The notes beneath the pieces were generated by a model. It saw nothing but the letters and a program-made list of their open reading frames with translations, was not told the origin of the DNA and ran no database searches. A program made the translations under genes and the position numbers. A stretch of 64,000 nucleotides of DNA from Staphylococcus capitis subsp. capitis. GTDB taxonomy: Bacteria; Bacillota; Bacilli; Staphylococcales; Staphylococcaceae. Of the stretch, positions 27,084-35,991 are shown piece after piece. Positions within the stretch are counted from its first letter, which is position 1; each line of letters begins with the position of its first letter. The stretch spans positions 1,984,001 to 2,048,000 of the forward strand of contig NZ_CP145263.1 in the NCBI RefSeq assembly GCF_040739495.1, in the 5' to 3' direction.

Positions 27084-28769
27084 TTAAGCTCTTGAACTAT
27101 GGTTGATCTCAATCATCTGGGATAGATAACCATTACCTTTTAATAAACTTTCATAAGAACCGCTTTCTTTAATTTCTCCATCAATCATAACTATAATTTT
27201 ATCGAAACGTGGTAATACATCTAAATCATGTGTAGCAATAATTAACGTTTCTGAAGATGATTCAATTAAATTCATCATTTTAGTAGTATTTTCTAAATCT
27301 AATGCAGTCGTAGGTTCATCTAAAATCCATATGTCAGCTGAATCTCTGAGTAAAAGTCTAGCTAAGCTTAACCGTTGTTTTTCGCCACCAGACAGATTCT
27401 CTCCGTCTAGCGATACATTTCTCTCTAAGTCTAGATAACCTAGCCCTACAGATTGAAGTACTTGAATTAATACAGCATCCTCTTTCTCTGAAAATAAATT
27501 ATCTCGTACCGTTCCATCAAACATGTGTTGAGACTGTAACATACCATTCATCTTATGATACTTGTCTTCTTCATCAATATCCGTAACTATTTGACGTTTT
27601 AACTTAACGATTCCTTGATCAACATGATATAGACCTAACATCACTTGTAGCAGAGTACTTTTCCCAGAACCTGAAGGACCAATAATAGCAACTTTCTCAC
27701 CTTCTTGAATAGTTAAATCAATGTTGTGAAGTACAGGAGTTTGTTGATACCAATAACTAAAAGTAACATCATTCATTTCAAATAATGACATCGTCGAATC
27801 TGTATATTTCAATGGATGCATTATGTTAGATTGGGGCGCATTTATAACATCGTTAATTTCATCCAACGCTTGATCAGTATCAGCTTTATAATATGCAACA
27901 TTACTCATTGGTACTGCCTGTTCAAATAAAGTTAAAATCATCAGCACAATACTCGTTATATAAACAACATCTAAATGACCAGATTGAACCTGTTGCACTC
28001 CAATAACTAAACTGAGAAATATTGAAACCATTGCTATGAGATTCAATATATAATCATACAAGGATAAAAAACGACGTTCTTTTGATTGCATACTGTCATA
28101 TTGATTTAGACGATGCATAACATCTACTTTAAATTCATCTCTTTGTCGAAAGCGTCTTAATTCCTCATCACCTTCTTTATAATCATAAAAACGTTGTAGA
28201 AAGTTACTTTGATGCAAAGCTACCTGTCTTTTAAGTATTCGGGCTTTTTTAGCACTTATCCACGGAACTATCCATAGAGTGAGTATCATACTTAGTGCAA
28301 TAAGACATGAATGCATCGGTGATATGAAAATTAATGTAATGATAGACACAATAGCTGTTAAGCCTATCACTACTGGAGGATAATAAACTCTTAAAAATAT
28401 ATTTTGTAACGCTTCAACTCGGCTTACCATACGTGTAATCAAGTCACTTGAATTAAATTTTCTATAGACATCAGGAACCGCTGGAAATAATTTATTAAGA
28501 AACTGTACTCTTACATCTCTTAACATCGTGAAAGTCGTTCTATGTGATAACAATCTCTCAATATATCGTGTTATCGCTCTTAAGAAGCCAAACATTTTTA
28601 CAGTAACCACTAAGACCATTAGTGCATATAATGGTGCCCCTAATGCACTTTGTGTCACCATATAACCACTTAAGAAGAACATTGCTAATGCTACAAGGCC
28701 ACCTGCTACTCCAACTATAATAGCTAGAAGTAAATCTTTATCTTTTCGAAAATGAATGCGCGATTTCAA
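27084..28769 (-). CDS. cydC: ABC exporter half, CydC-like
   Basis: Second half of a heterodimeric ABC exporter of the CydDC type. In other bacteria CydDC exports reduced thiols or heme-linked compounds and is needed for cytochrome bd assembly. The 561 residues carry six membrane helices (to about 310), then the ATPase domain with Walker A GPSGSGKSTLL, signature LSGGEKQRLSLARLLL and Walker B DIWILDEPTTALD. The start is a TTG two bases after the cydD stop with AGGTGA upstream. A generic drug-type ABC exporter is the alternative; the pairing pattern suits CydC. Confidence 0.82.
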   Translation of the reverse strand: MKSRIHFRKDKDLLLAIIVGVAGGLVALAMFFLSGYMVTQSALGAPLYALMVLVVTVKMFGFLRAITRYIERLLSHRTTFTMLRDVRVQFLNKLFPAVPDVYRKFNSSDLITRMVSRVEALQNIFLRVYYPPVVIGLTAIVSIITLIFISPMHSCLIALSMILTLWIVPWISAKKARILKRQVALHQSNFLQRFYDYKEGDEELRRFRQRDEFKVDVMHRLNQYDSMQSKERRFLSLYDYILNLIAMVSIFLSLVIGVQQVQSGHLDVVYITSIVLMILTLFEQAVPMSNVAYYKADTDQALDEINDVINAPQSNIMHPLKYTDSTMSLFEMNDVTFSYWYQQTPVLHNIDLTIQEGEKVAIIGPSGSGKSTLLQVMLGLYHVDQGIVKLKRQIVTDIDEEDKYHKMNGMLQSQHMFDGTVRDNLFSEKEDAVLIQVLQSVGLGYLDLERNVSLDGENLSGGEKQRLSLARLLLRDSADIWILDEPTTALDLENTTKMMNLIESSSETLIIATHDLDVLPRFDKIIVMIDGEIKESGSYESLLKGNGYLSQMIEINHSSRA

Positions 28770-28771
28770 GC

Positions 28772-30400
28772 CTATTGATTCACCTCATTTCGCGATACTG
28801 ATATCGTCATATCATCTTTTATTAGACGGCCATTTTCTAGATAAATACGACGTTTAGCTTTATTAATTGTTGAATCACGATGAGCAATAATGATCATCGT
28901 AGTATCTCTAAAATGATTTTGAATTACATTTTGGATTGTACGTTCTGTTTCAATGTCTAGACCAATTGCCGGTTCATCAAATATCACTAACTCAGGATTC
29001 ATTAGTAATAACCGACACAACTCAATTCGTCTCATTTGGCCCCCAGACAACATTTCGCCACCTTCTCCAATTTGTGTATGAATACCATTTTTAAGAGATA
29101 ACACTTTATCTTTTAGACCGATCTCTTCTAAAACTTGAATGATAGTTTTATCAGAAACCTCACTATTATACATCGCTATATTATTTTTAATTGAATCTGT
29201 AAAAATATAAGGATTTTGACTTAGAAATCCAATACGTGTGGCTTCCTTGTTAAAGGATATACTTCCTTTTGTAGGCGTTTTAGCTTGGCTTAAAATATGA
29301 GCTAACGTAGTTTTACCCGCACCACTTGGGCCGACAATTGCAATTTTATCGCCTGAGTATACAACCATATTAATATGAGTAAGAGCGTCCTGTTCGTTAT
29401 TTGGGTATTGGTATGATAACTCTTTTACTTTGATTTGTGGATTTTGATAAGTGTTTATAGTTGGATTAGAGTGTGTGGGTTTATTTTCAGAGTCTAAGAA
29501 CTCAAAAACAACATCACTTGAACCCTCACTTTGTTTACCAGTATGGAATGCTTGTCCTAAATCTTTAATAGCATTATAAAATTCCGGAGCAAGAATGATA
29601 GCAATAGCCGCAGTAATGAAGTTGATCTTATTAAATACGACTAGACTTAGAGCCGCTTCTAGCGCGACCAGACCAATACCTAACATGCTAATAAATTCAA
29701 GCATTAATCCTGATAAGAACGCGCTTTTTAAAATTTTCATAGTTAAGTCTCTAAATTTAGTGCTATCTTCATAGAGATGTGCTTCAGTATTCTTAGTTTG
29801 ATTGAGTAATTTGAGCGTAATCAAACCTTTAGCAATATTCAAAAACCTTTGGCTAAATTGATTTAAATATGTCATTTGATCCTTTGATTCATCTCTTGTT
29901 TTCAGACCAAAAATGATATAAAACATAGGAATAAATGGAGCAGTAACCATCATAATTAACGCAGTTGATAAGTGTACATAACACATAGCGACGATAATCG
30001 CGACTGGAATCATCATTGACTTAAATACTTGTGGTAAATAACTTTGAAAGAATGGTGCGATACCATCAATACTTTCGGTTAAAATATTTATTTGTTCTCC
30101 AACTGAGCGTGTACTATTCTTATTAATCACTTGTTGTCTTAAATCATATTTCACTCTAGTAGCCATGCGATCACCTATGCGTTGGTTCAACATGTTGAAA
30201 GTTGCACGTGCAATAAGAATCACGAAAATCAATATAAAAAGTCCTATAAGTGATTGTTTATGATGATACAACATGTGATTGAGTAATTTGGCGATAGAAA
30301 CATTTTGTATAACTACTGTTATAGATAAAAAAACGCTCATGATAAACATGAGAGCGGGATATATTTTATATTTAAACACTAAATTTGTTAGTTTTTTCAC
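28772..30400 (-). CDS. cydD: ABC exporter half, CydD-like
   Basis: First half of the heterodimeric exporter. The GTG at 30400 (VKKLTNLVFKYK) is chosen because GGTGAGG lies five bases upstream; a longer frame begins seven codons earlier. The 542 residues have six membrane helices and an ATPase domain with Walker A GPSGAGKTTLAH, signature LSGGQMRRIELCRLLL and Walker B LVIFDEPAIGLD. The EPAIGLD motif and the short linker are CydD-like. It is followed directly by cydC. Confidence 0.82.
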   Translation of the reverse strand: MKKLTNLVFKYKIYPALMFIMSVFLSITVVIQNVSIAKLLNHMLYHHKQSLIGLFILIFVILIARATFNMLNQRIGDRMATRVKYDLRQQVINKNSTRSVGEQINILTESIDGIAPFFQSYLPQVFKSMMIPVAIIVAMCYVHLSTALIMMVTAPFIPMFYIIFGLKTRDESKDQMTYLNQFSQRFLNIAKGLITLKLLNQTKNTEAHLYEDSTKFRDLTMKILKSAFLSGLMLEFISMLGIGLVALEAALSLVVFNKINFITAAIAIILAPEFYNAIKDLGQAFHTGKQSEGSSDVVFEFLDSENKPTHSNPTINTYQNPQIKVKELSYQYPNNEQDALTHINMVVYSGDKIAIVGPSGAGKTTLAHILSQAKTPTKGSISFNKEATRIGFLSQNPYIFTDSIKNNIAMYNSEVSDKTIIQVLEEIGLKDKVLSLKNGIHTQIGEGGEMLSGGQMRRIELCRLLLMNPELVIFDEPAIGLDIETERTIQNVIQNHFRDTTMIIIAHRDSTINKAKRRIYLENGRLIKDDMTISVSRNEVNQ

Positions 30401-30626
30401 AATAACCTCACCTACTTTCATTATAAAAGGTTTACTAGAAATTTAAATTAAAACGCTCAATCATTTTTTTAATTAATTTGTTTCATTTATTAAAATAATT
30501 ATTATGTCATACTTTGGTCCAGTATTGACGGTTAGGTTAACACCATATTAATTTAATATGCTATGATAATATGGTATTTTTGAAAAATGAAAGAATAAAT
30601 AAATGTTTTACGAAAGTGGGTAAATT

Positions 30627-31499
30627 ATGTTTTTACTTGAATTGATAAAAGGCATCATTTTAGGTATCGTTGAAGGACTTACTGAGTTCGCCCCTGTATC
30701 TTCTACAGGACATATGATACTCGTTGATGATATGTGGTTAAAGTCCACTAAATTTTTAGGTGAACAATCTGCGTTTACCTTCAAAGTTGTTATCCAACTT
30801 GGGTCTGTATTTGCAGCGGCATGGGTATTCCGAGATCGTTTCTTAGAAATATTACATATAGGTCATCATAAACCTAATAATGAAAGTAATGTTAAACGCC
30901 GTTCTCAACCTAAGCGATTGAATTTATTACATGTATTAGTAGGTATGATACCAGCAGGTATTCTAGGTTTTTTATTTGATGATTTAATTGAAAAATATTT
31001 ATTCAGTGTTCCTACTGTTATGATTGGCTTATTCATAGGTGCGATTTACATGATTTTAGCTGATAAATATTCTGAGAGGGTTCAACATCCTCAAACAGTA
31101 GATCAAATTAATTATTTCCAAGCATTTGTCATTGGTATCTCACAAGCGATTGCAATGTGGCCAGGTTTCAGTAGATCTGGTTCTACTATTTCAACAGGTG
31201 TATTTATGAAATTAAATCATAAAGCAGCTTCAGATTTTACATTTATTATGTCAGTACCAATTATGCTTGCAGCAAGCGGTTTATCTTTACTAAAACATTA
31301 TGAGTATATTCACTTAGCACATATTCCTTTCTATTTACTAGGATTCTTAGCAGCGTTTATTGTTGGTTTAATTGCTATTAAGACATTCTTACATTTAATT
31401 AATAAAGTTAAATTAATTCCATTTGCCATTTACCGAATTGTATTAGTTGTAGTCATTGCAATCCTTTACTTCGGTTTTGGCATCGGAAAAGGAATCTAA
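30627..31499 (+). CDS. uppP: Undecaprenyl-diphosphatase UppP (BacA)
   Basis: Membrane phosphatase that recycles undecaprenyl diphosphate for cell wall synthesis and confers bacitracin tolerance. The 290 residues have about eight helices. The two signature regions are EGLTEFAPVSSTGHM near 15-30 and PGFSRSGSTISTGVF near 180, holding the catalytic Glu, Ser and Arg. ATG start after AAAGTGGG. Monocistronic; followed by a set of hairpins. Confidence 0.96.
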   Translation: MFLLELIKGIILGIVEGLTEFAPVSSTGHMILVDDMWLKSTKFLGEQSAFTFKVVIQLGSVFAAAWVFRDRFLEILHIGHHKPNNESNVKRRSQPKRLNLLHVLVGMIPAGILGFLFDDLIEKYLFSVPTVMIGLFIGAIYMILADKYSERVQHPQTVDQINYFQAFVIGISQAIAMWPGFSRSGSTISTGVFMKLNHKAASDFTFIMSVPIMLAASGLSLLKHYEYIHLAHIPFYLLGFLAAFIVGLIAIKTFLHLINKVKLIPFAIYRIVLVVVIAILYFGFGIGKGI

Positions 31500-31500
31500 A

Positions 31501-31533
31501 GAAACACTTGGAATTTTATTCCTTAGTGTTTCT
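31501..31533 (+). terminator. Terminator of uppP, first of two copies
   Basis: GAAACACT-GGAAT pairs with ATTCC-AGTGTTTC with small bulges, just after the uppP stop. A 30-base copy recurs at 31568-31597. Confidence 0.7.
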
Positions 31534-31597
31534 TATGCAATGGACTCTGTCCATTGTAATCCTCTATACACTTGGAATTTTATTCCTTAGTGTTTCT
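31504..31597. repeat. Duplicated 30-base hairpin unit after uppP
   Basis: Identical 30-base units at 31504-31533 and 31568-31597 (ACACTTGGAATTTTATTCCT then TAGTGTTTCT), 64 bases apart. Between them lies another perfect hairpin, CAATGGAC-tct-GTCCATTG (31538-31556). A further stem AAACACTAG/CTAGTGTTT (31634-31669) follows. It looks like a tandem duplication of a terminator region. Confidence 0.8.
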
Positions 31598-31633
31598 AAC
31601 TTTAATGAAGGTATTCATTTCATATTCTTCACT

Positions 31634-31675
31634 AAACACTAGTAGGTTTAATTAATCTCGCTAGTGTTTTTTTAT
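31634..31675 (+). terminator. Third hairpin, before the lysine-rich protein gene
   Basis: AAACACTAG (31634-31642) pairs with CTAGTGTTT (31661-31669), followed by a T run to 31673. Confidence 0.75.
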
Positions 31676-31780
31676 TTTCCAAAATTAATTGAAATTATCG
31701 ATTTCCATAGATAACAATCGTTTAGTATCATGTATCATAGGGTATGGAAAAGAATAGTAAAATTAATGGAGGCAACGAGT

Positions 31781-32467
31781 ATGGACAAAAAGAGACTTAT
31801 TAAGACTTTAATCAATGTATTACCTATCGTCATTGTACCGTTAGTCTTTGAACGTAAACGCATTAAAGAACATCCTGATGTACGTAAAGCTACTGATGCT
31901 ACGACTAAAGCTACATCAAAAGCTACTACTACTATTTCAAACAAAGCTTCAGATGTTAAAGAATATGTGGGCGATAAAAAACAAGAATTTGATAACAAAC
32001 GTGAATTAAAGAAAATCGCGAAAGAAAACGACCCTGCTTACATCGAGAAAAAAGACGAAAAGTTAGCTAAACAAAATCGTAAAGAAGCAGAAAAAATGGA
32101 CAAAAAACTTCAGAAAAATATTGAGAAACGTCATAAAGAAGAAGACAAGCAACGTGAAGAAAATAAAAAACAACGTATTAAAGATATGAAAAAATCTCAA
32201 AAGTATGAAGAAAAAGTAGGTCTCACTCCAGGCAAGTTAGACGATAAAACTGAGAAAAAAGGCGAAAAACTTGAAAAAGATAATCGTAAAGATGTAAAAA
32301 AATTAGATAAAAAGCTTCAAAAGAATATTGAAAAACGTCACAAAAAAGAAGAAAAACAACAAGAAGCAGAGAAGAAAGCTAGAAAAAAAGAATTTAAAAA
32401 ATATGATGATTACGTGGCTGACAGTGTTGTAAAGCAAAATAAAGAATCTGATAACACTCAAGGTTAG
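31781..32467 (+). CDS. Lysine-rich coiled-coil protein with internal repeats, unknown function
   Basis: Unrecognised. The ATG at 31781 has GGAGG eight bases before it. The 228 residues start with one hydrophobic segment (LIKTLINVLPIVIVPLVF, about 5-22). A Thr/Lys-rich stretch and a strongly charged helical region (about 80-215) follow. Two copies of a unit with NRK, DKKLQKNIEKRHK and a Glu/Gln/Lys-rich tail lie near residues 90-130 and 160-200, separated by KVGLTPGKLDDKTEKK. A membrane-tethered, nucleic-acid- or wall-polymer-binding role would fit the charge, but is not shown. Four bases before the DUF188 gene. Confidence 0.75.
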   Translation: MDKKRLIKTLINVLPIVIVPLVFERKRIKEHPDVRKATDATTKATSKATTTISNKASDVKEYVGDKKQEFDNKRELKKIAKENDPAYIEKKDEKLAKQNRKEAEKMDKKLQKNIEKRHKEEDKQREENKKQRIKDMKKSQKYEEKVGLTPGKLDDKTEKKGEKLEKDNRKDVKKLDKKLQKNIEKRHKKEEKQQEAEKKARKKEFKKYDDYVADSVVKQNKESDNTQG

Positions 32468-32473
32468 TTGTTA

Positions 32474-32920
32474 ATGGTCAAAGTAATCATAGACGGAGAT
32501 GCTTGTCCTGTTGTTAATTCAGTGATTGAATTAACTAAAGGGACAGGCATTTTTGTTACGGTGTTAAGAAGTTTCAGTCACTTTTCTCATCAAATTCAGC
32601 CCGAGCATCTAAAAACTGTGTATGTTGACGATGGTCCAGATGCTGTCGATTATAAAATTGTACAATTAGCAAAAAAGGAAGATATTGTAATTACTCAAGA
32701 TTACGGTTTAGCTAGTTTACTTATAGACAAAGTACATATTGTAATGCATCATAAAGGAAGTATATACCGTGCTGATAATATTCAAGCTTTATTAGACCAA
32801 CGTTATCTTAATGCACAAATTAGAAAGCAAGGTGGCCGACATAAAGGTCCCCCACCTTTTACTAAGAATGACAGATTAAAATTTGAACAAGCATTTACGA
32901 ATGTGATTAAACAACTTTAG
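32474..32920 (+). CDS. UPF0178/DUF188 (YaiI/YqxD) family protein
   Basis: Predicted PIN-like nuclease fold, function not established. The 148 residues contain VIIDGDACPVVNS at the N-terminus, VDDGPDAVDYKIVQLA near 58, ITQDYGLASLL near 78 and the C-terminal RKQGGRHKGPPPFTKNDRLKFEQAF. The ATG at 32474 is preferred over a TTG two codons earlier, because AAGG lies at better spacing. It overlaps no gene but follows the lysine-rich gene by a few bases, and precedes the LOG gene by 10 bases. Confidence 0.88.
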   Translation: MVKVIIDGDACPVVNSVIELTKGTGIFVTVLRSFSHFSHQIQPEHLKTVYVDDGPDAVDYKIVQLAKKEDIVITQDYGLASLLIDKVHIVMHHKGSIYRADNIQALLDQRYLNAQIRKQGGRHKGPPPFTKNDRLKFEQAFTNVIKQL

Positions 32921-32930
32921 GAGGTATTAC

Positions 32931-33500
32931 ATGATTAAAAGAATTGCGGTTTATTGTGGAGCAAGCAAAGGCAAAGATCCTTCATACGTTAAAGAAGCCT
33001 ATGAGTTAGGAAAATATATGGCGGAACAAGGCTATGAACTTGTTTTTGGAGCTGGCTCAGTAGGAATTATGGGTGCTATACAAGATGGTGTCCTAGATCA
33101 CGGCGGTAAAGCCATCGGTGTTATGCCTAAGATGTTAGACGAACGAGAAATCACGAGTCAAAAAGTGAGTGAACTTATTTTAGTTGATTCAATGCATGAA
33201 CGTAAGAATAAAATGACAGAATTAGCAGATGCCTTTGTAATGGCTCCTGGGGGTGCCGGTTCTCTCGAAGAATTCTTCGAAATGTATAGCTGGGCACAAA
33301 TTGGTATCCATCAAAAGCCAATAGGTGTCTTCAATTTAAACGGTTTCTTTAAACCCTTACAAGCACTCATTGACCATATGATTAAAGAGGGCTTTATTGA
33401 TAAAAAATATCAAAAATTAGCACCATTATTTGATACAAAAGAAGCATTGTTAGAAGGTTTAAATAATTACAAACCACTTGGTGTACGTACATATGATTAG
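32931..33500 (+). CDS. LOG-family nucleoside 5'-monophosphate phosphoribohydrolase (YvdD type)
   Basis: Often misnamed lysine decarboxylase. Family members release the base from AMP or cytokinin ribotides. The 189 residues show YCGASKGKDPSYV, VFGAGSVGIMGAIQDGVLDHGGKAIGVMP, and the signature PGGAGSLEEFFEMYSWAQIG with the catalytic Glu. AGGAGGT precedes the ATG. Last gene of the short operon starting at the lysine-rich protein; a strong terminator follows. Confidence 0.9.
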   Translation: MIKRIAVYCGASKGKDPSYVKEAYELGKYMAEQGYELVFGAGSVGIMGAIQDGVLDHGGKAIGVMPKMLDEREITSQKVSELILVDSMHERKNKMTELADAFVMAPGGAGSLEEFFEMYSWAQIGIHQKPIGVFNLNGFFKPLQALIDHMIKEGFIDKKYQKLAPLFDTKEALLEGLNNYKPLGVRTYD

Positions 33501-33505
33501 TAGGA

Positions 33506-33548
33506 ACGCGTCTATAGGATTTAATAACTAGCCTATAGACGCGTTTTT
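33506..33548 (+). terminator. Terminator of the LOG gene
   Basis: ACGCGTCTATAGG and CCTATAGACGCGT form a perfect 13-bp stem followed by TTTTT. Confidence 0.92.
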
Positions 33549-33645
33549 GATATTAAAATTTCGTTTTATTGTGTATATATCGCAGTATGCGAATGGCTTT
33601 GAAGCACATTTAATAAATGATACTTCAAAACCTAATCGCACTTGC

Positions 33646-33809
33646 GGGGGCGAGACAACGAAATCAAAGTTTACTGATTTCTGTCTCGCTCCCGATTGCA
33701 CTAAGAACTACTCACCTTCACTTTGTGAAGGATGCTCTTCGTGGTTTACAATCGCTTTTGCGATTGCACTAAGAACTACTAACCTTCACTTTGTGAAGGA
33801 AGTAGTTCT
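33646..33809. repeat. Intergenic repeat cluster with nested hairpins
   Basis: GGGGGCGAGACA (33646-33657) pairs with TGTCTCGCTCCC (33682-33693), a common staphylococcal intergenic hairpin. Two direct copies of about 38 bases (33694-33731 and 33762-33799: GATTGCACTAAGAACTACT and ACCTTCACTTTGTGAAGGA) follow. Between them is ACAATCGC-tttt-GCGATTG. The second copy extends to GAACTACT...AGTAGTTC (33773-33809), a terminator-like stem that covers the 3' end of the acetyltransferase gene. No protein is supported here. Confidence 0.75.
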
Positions 33810-34339
33810 ATGTAATATCTAACATGGCGTTTGAGGGGATGGTATTTACTGAGATCTGGAAATTCAAAGTTATCTAAGAAGCTCATTCCTATTTTCTCCA
33901 TTACCTTTCTTGAAGGTAAATTTGTTTCAGATGTAAAACTATATAACTCTGTAATTCCTTTTTCTTTTGCGTATGTCAAAACAGCTTGTGCTCCTTCAGT
34001 AGCTAATCCATTACCCCAAACTTCAGGAATTAATCTCCAACCTATTTCATAAAAAGGCAGTTCTTTAAAAGGATATTTGCTGTCTTCGGGGATGTAGTTT
34101 AATCCGATAAAACCTAACCATTCACCGGTTTCCTTCAATTCAACCGCAAAAAGTCCGATTCCATTATCTTTGATAATTTCATCCATTTTTCTCATATCTA
34201 ACTCTGAACGACGGTAACTTAATAAACTTGGAAAGTATCTACGTACTTGCTGATTTGCATTCATTTTCTGAAATGGTAATAAATCCTTTTCTTCCCAATC
34301 ACGCAACTTCAAACGTTCAGTTTCAATGTAAGTTCCCAT
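33779..34339 (-). CDS. GNAT acetyltransferase, RimJ/RimL type
   Basis: N-acetyltransferase of the GNAT superfamily; target unknown. The N-terminus MGTYIETERLKLRDWEEKDL and the acetyl-CoA site region EVWGNGLATEGAQAVLTYAKEK are typical of the RimJ/RimL subgroup, as is SRKVMEKIGM. The ATG at 34339 has GGAGTG six bases upstream; a GTG three codons earlier lies in that site. The final codons (LLPSQSEG) lie inside a hairpin of the neighbouring repeat cluster, so the C-terminus may have been rewritten by the repeat. Confidence 0.85.
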   Translation of the reverse strand: MGTYIETERLKLRDWEEKDLLPFQKMNANQQVRRYFPSLLSYRRSELDMRKMDEIIKDNGIGLFAVELKETGEWLGFIGLNYIPEDSKYPFKELPFYEIGWRLIPEVWGNGLATEGAQAVLTYAKEKGITELYSFTSETNLPSRKVMEKIGMSFLDNFEFPDLSKYHPLKRHVRYYIELLPSQSEG

Positions 34340-34461
34340 GTTAAACACTCCATTTTACCCTTAAAGCTTGATTTAATACTATTCTAATACAAAATTAACG
34401 CGTTATGAAGTTGTCCCCACATTCATATCGCGCTAATCATTACTGTCTATATATTTAATTA

Positions 34462-34758
34462 TTATGCTTTAGAAATATAACTAATCAATTTTACGTGAAC
34501 AGGAATTTCTTTTAAACGATCACGTTGTTCTTTAGGTGCAGTAAATGTTGCATCAATAAAATCATTTTGATGGTTTAAACGATATGTTGCAACGAATGTG
34601 TCGGTATCAGACTCAAAGTTTGGTAAATGTGCAATCACACGTTTAATTTCACTTGTTGAATCAACAATAGTGCGTCCAGTAATATTTTCCAATTCTCTAC
34701 CTAATTCAAGTAGTGTAATATTTTGTCCTTCTAAAATATTGAAATCTTGTTCGTGCAT
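34462..34758 (-). CDS. Conserved small cytoplasmic protein, unknown function
   Basis: Unrecognised 98-residue acidic protein (MHEQDFNILEGQNITLLELG at the start). It has no signal or membrane segment; predicted mixed helix and strand. GGAGAG precedes the ATG. It stands alone between the acetyltransferase and the lipoprotein genes. Confidence 0.75.
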   Translation of the reverse strand: MHEQDFNILEGQNITLLELGRELENITGRTIVDSTSEIKRVIAHLPNFESDTDTFVATYRLNHQNDFIDATFTAPKEQRDRLKEIPVHVKLISYISKA

Positions 34759-34991
34759 CGCTAATCTCTCCTCTTAAAGATGTGTAGTATCAATCATCTT
34801 TCATAATTTTTACTCATAACAGTATTAAATATCTACTTTGTAAATTAATTTGCGTAATTTATCAATTATAATACCCTCTTCAAAACTCCATCAAACGTTT
34901 ATTGATTCGTGTTTTGCGAATTGGAAGAGTTATTAGAATTGTTATTTTTACTTGTAGAGCCATTTTTTTGTGCATCTTTGTTAGACGTTTG

Positions 34992-35336
34992 TTATTGATT
35001 AGATTGTTTCGTTTTTGTAGAATCCGTTGCTTGTTCTGAACTAGTCGTTGACGAATCTTCTGAATTTTTATCATCACTTGAGTCAGATGAATCTTTTTCA
35101 GATGATTTATTAGACGAATCTTCAGCCGGCAATTCATTGATATCTTTTTGAAGATTATCTTGCTGATCTTTAAGTTTGTTTTTTTGGCTTTCTAAATCCT
35201 TTTTCTGTTTCTTTAAATCTTTATTTTCTTTTTCTAATTGGTCAATGCTTTTTTCTAAAGAAGCTTTCTCGTTACTTTTACCACATGCTGTTAACATTAA
35301 AGTTGATGCTAAGAGTAAAGTGAACCATTTTTTCAT
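34992..35336 (-). CDS. Coiled-coil lipoprotein, probably truncated by an in-frame stop
   Basis: Surface lipoprotein of unknown role. The signal peptide MKKWFTLLLASTLMLTAC gives lipobox LTAC with Cys18. A heptad-like Lys/Glu coiled coil (about 25-65) and a Ser/Asp-rich tail (about 68-114) follow. The TAA at 34994 is followed in the same frame by 30 further codons of similar low-complexity composition (QTSNKDAQKNGSTSKNNN and on), ending at a second TAA at 34899-34901. A CAA-to-TAA change in a longer 145-residue protein is the simple explanation. Confidence 0.8.
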   Translation of the reverse strand: MKKWFTLLLASTLMLTACGKSNEKASLEKSIDQLEKENKDLKKQKKDLESQKNKLKDQQDNLQKDINELPAEDSSNKSSEKDSSDSSDDKNSEDSSTTSSEQATDSTKTKQSNQ

Positions 35337-35393
35337 GATAGACTCCTTTGTTTAATCTTATAAATACAATTTATTTTAACATGCTTTTTTAAT

Positions 35394-35849
35394 TTATTCA
35401 TTTTTTCCCTTTAAATTTTTAGACATTTTTAGATGCGATGTTTGATATCCTAAAACTTTATTTAGATTAATCATGTCGCTGTTATCTTTATTAACTGTAC
35501 TTTCAATACTTATAGCACCGAGTAAATTTGCCCACTGCTCAATATCGCGTTTTAGATGTGTAGCAATTCCTTGTCTTCTAAAGTCTGGTTTTACGTACAA
35601 GACTTCAATTTGTACTATTTTAAGCTGCGGTTCATAATGCCCCCAAATAAACCCTTTGAGACTGCCCACATATTCATTTATTAAAATATGATCATCTGCA
35701 TATTTTAGTCTTGAAATAATCATTTCATATCTTAATGCAATTGATGTTGAAGTTACTTGATAATCTAATTCATTTTCTGAAATTAAATGTTCATGTATTG
35801 TCGCAATTTCATTAATCCAACCCTCATCTTCCAAAGTAATTCTCTTCAT
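35394..35849 (-). CDS. GNAT acetyltransferase
   Basis: Acetyltransferase of unknown target, 151 residues. The acetyl-CoA binding pattern is VLYVKPDFRRQGIATHLKRDIEQWA (split motif A, about 84-108), followed by the C-terminal NKDNSDMINLNKVLGYQ typical of motif B. ATG start with GGAGTT upstream. Monocistronic; the promoter lies in the 142-base gap shared with the divergent DUF1129-like gene. Confidence 0.83.
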   Translation of the reverse strand: MKRITLEDEGWINEIATIHEHLISENELDYQVTSTSIALRYEMIISRLKYADDHILINEYVGSLKGFIWGHYEPQLKIVQIEVLYVKPDFRRQGIATHLKRDIEQWANLLGAISIESTVNKDNSDMINLNKVLGYQTSHLKMSKNLKGKNE

Positions 35850-35991
35850 ATAAAGAACTCCTCAATTGTTAATGATATTAATAACACTTATATGATATTA
35901 TTAGTCATAATAACACGTCATATATATCATTTATAAATATGAACTGTCTATTTGGTTTTACTTTTAAAAATTAAGGAGCAAATCAATTATC

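Noticed and set aside
31504..31597. CRISPR-like repeat pair
   Set aside because: Only two copies, each a terminator hairpin, with no further spacers and no cas genes.
33547..33822. 91-codon plus-strand frame over the repeat cluster
   Set aside because: It is composed of repeat and hairpin sequence with no ribosome site, and overlaps the end of a clear acetyltransferase gene.
34880..35137. 85-codon frame overlapping the lipoprotein gene
   Set aside because: Low-complexity shadow in another frame of the lipoprotein and its continuation; no start signal.
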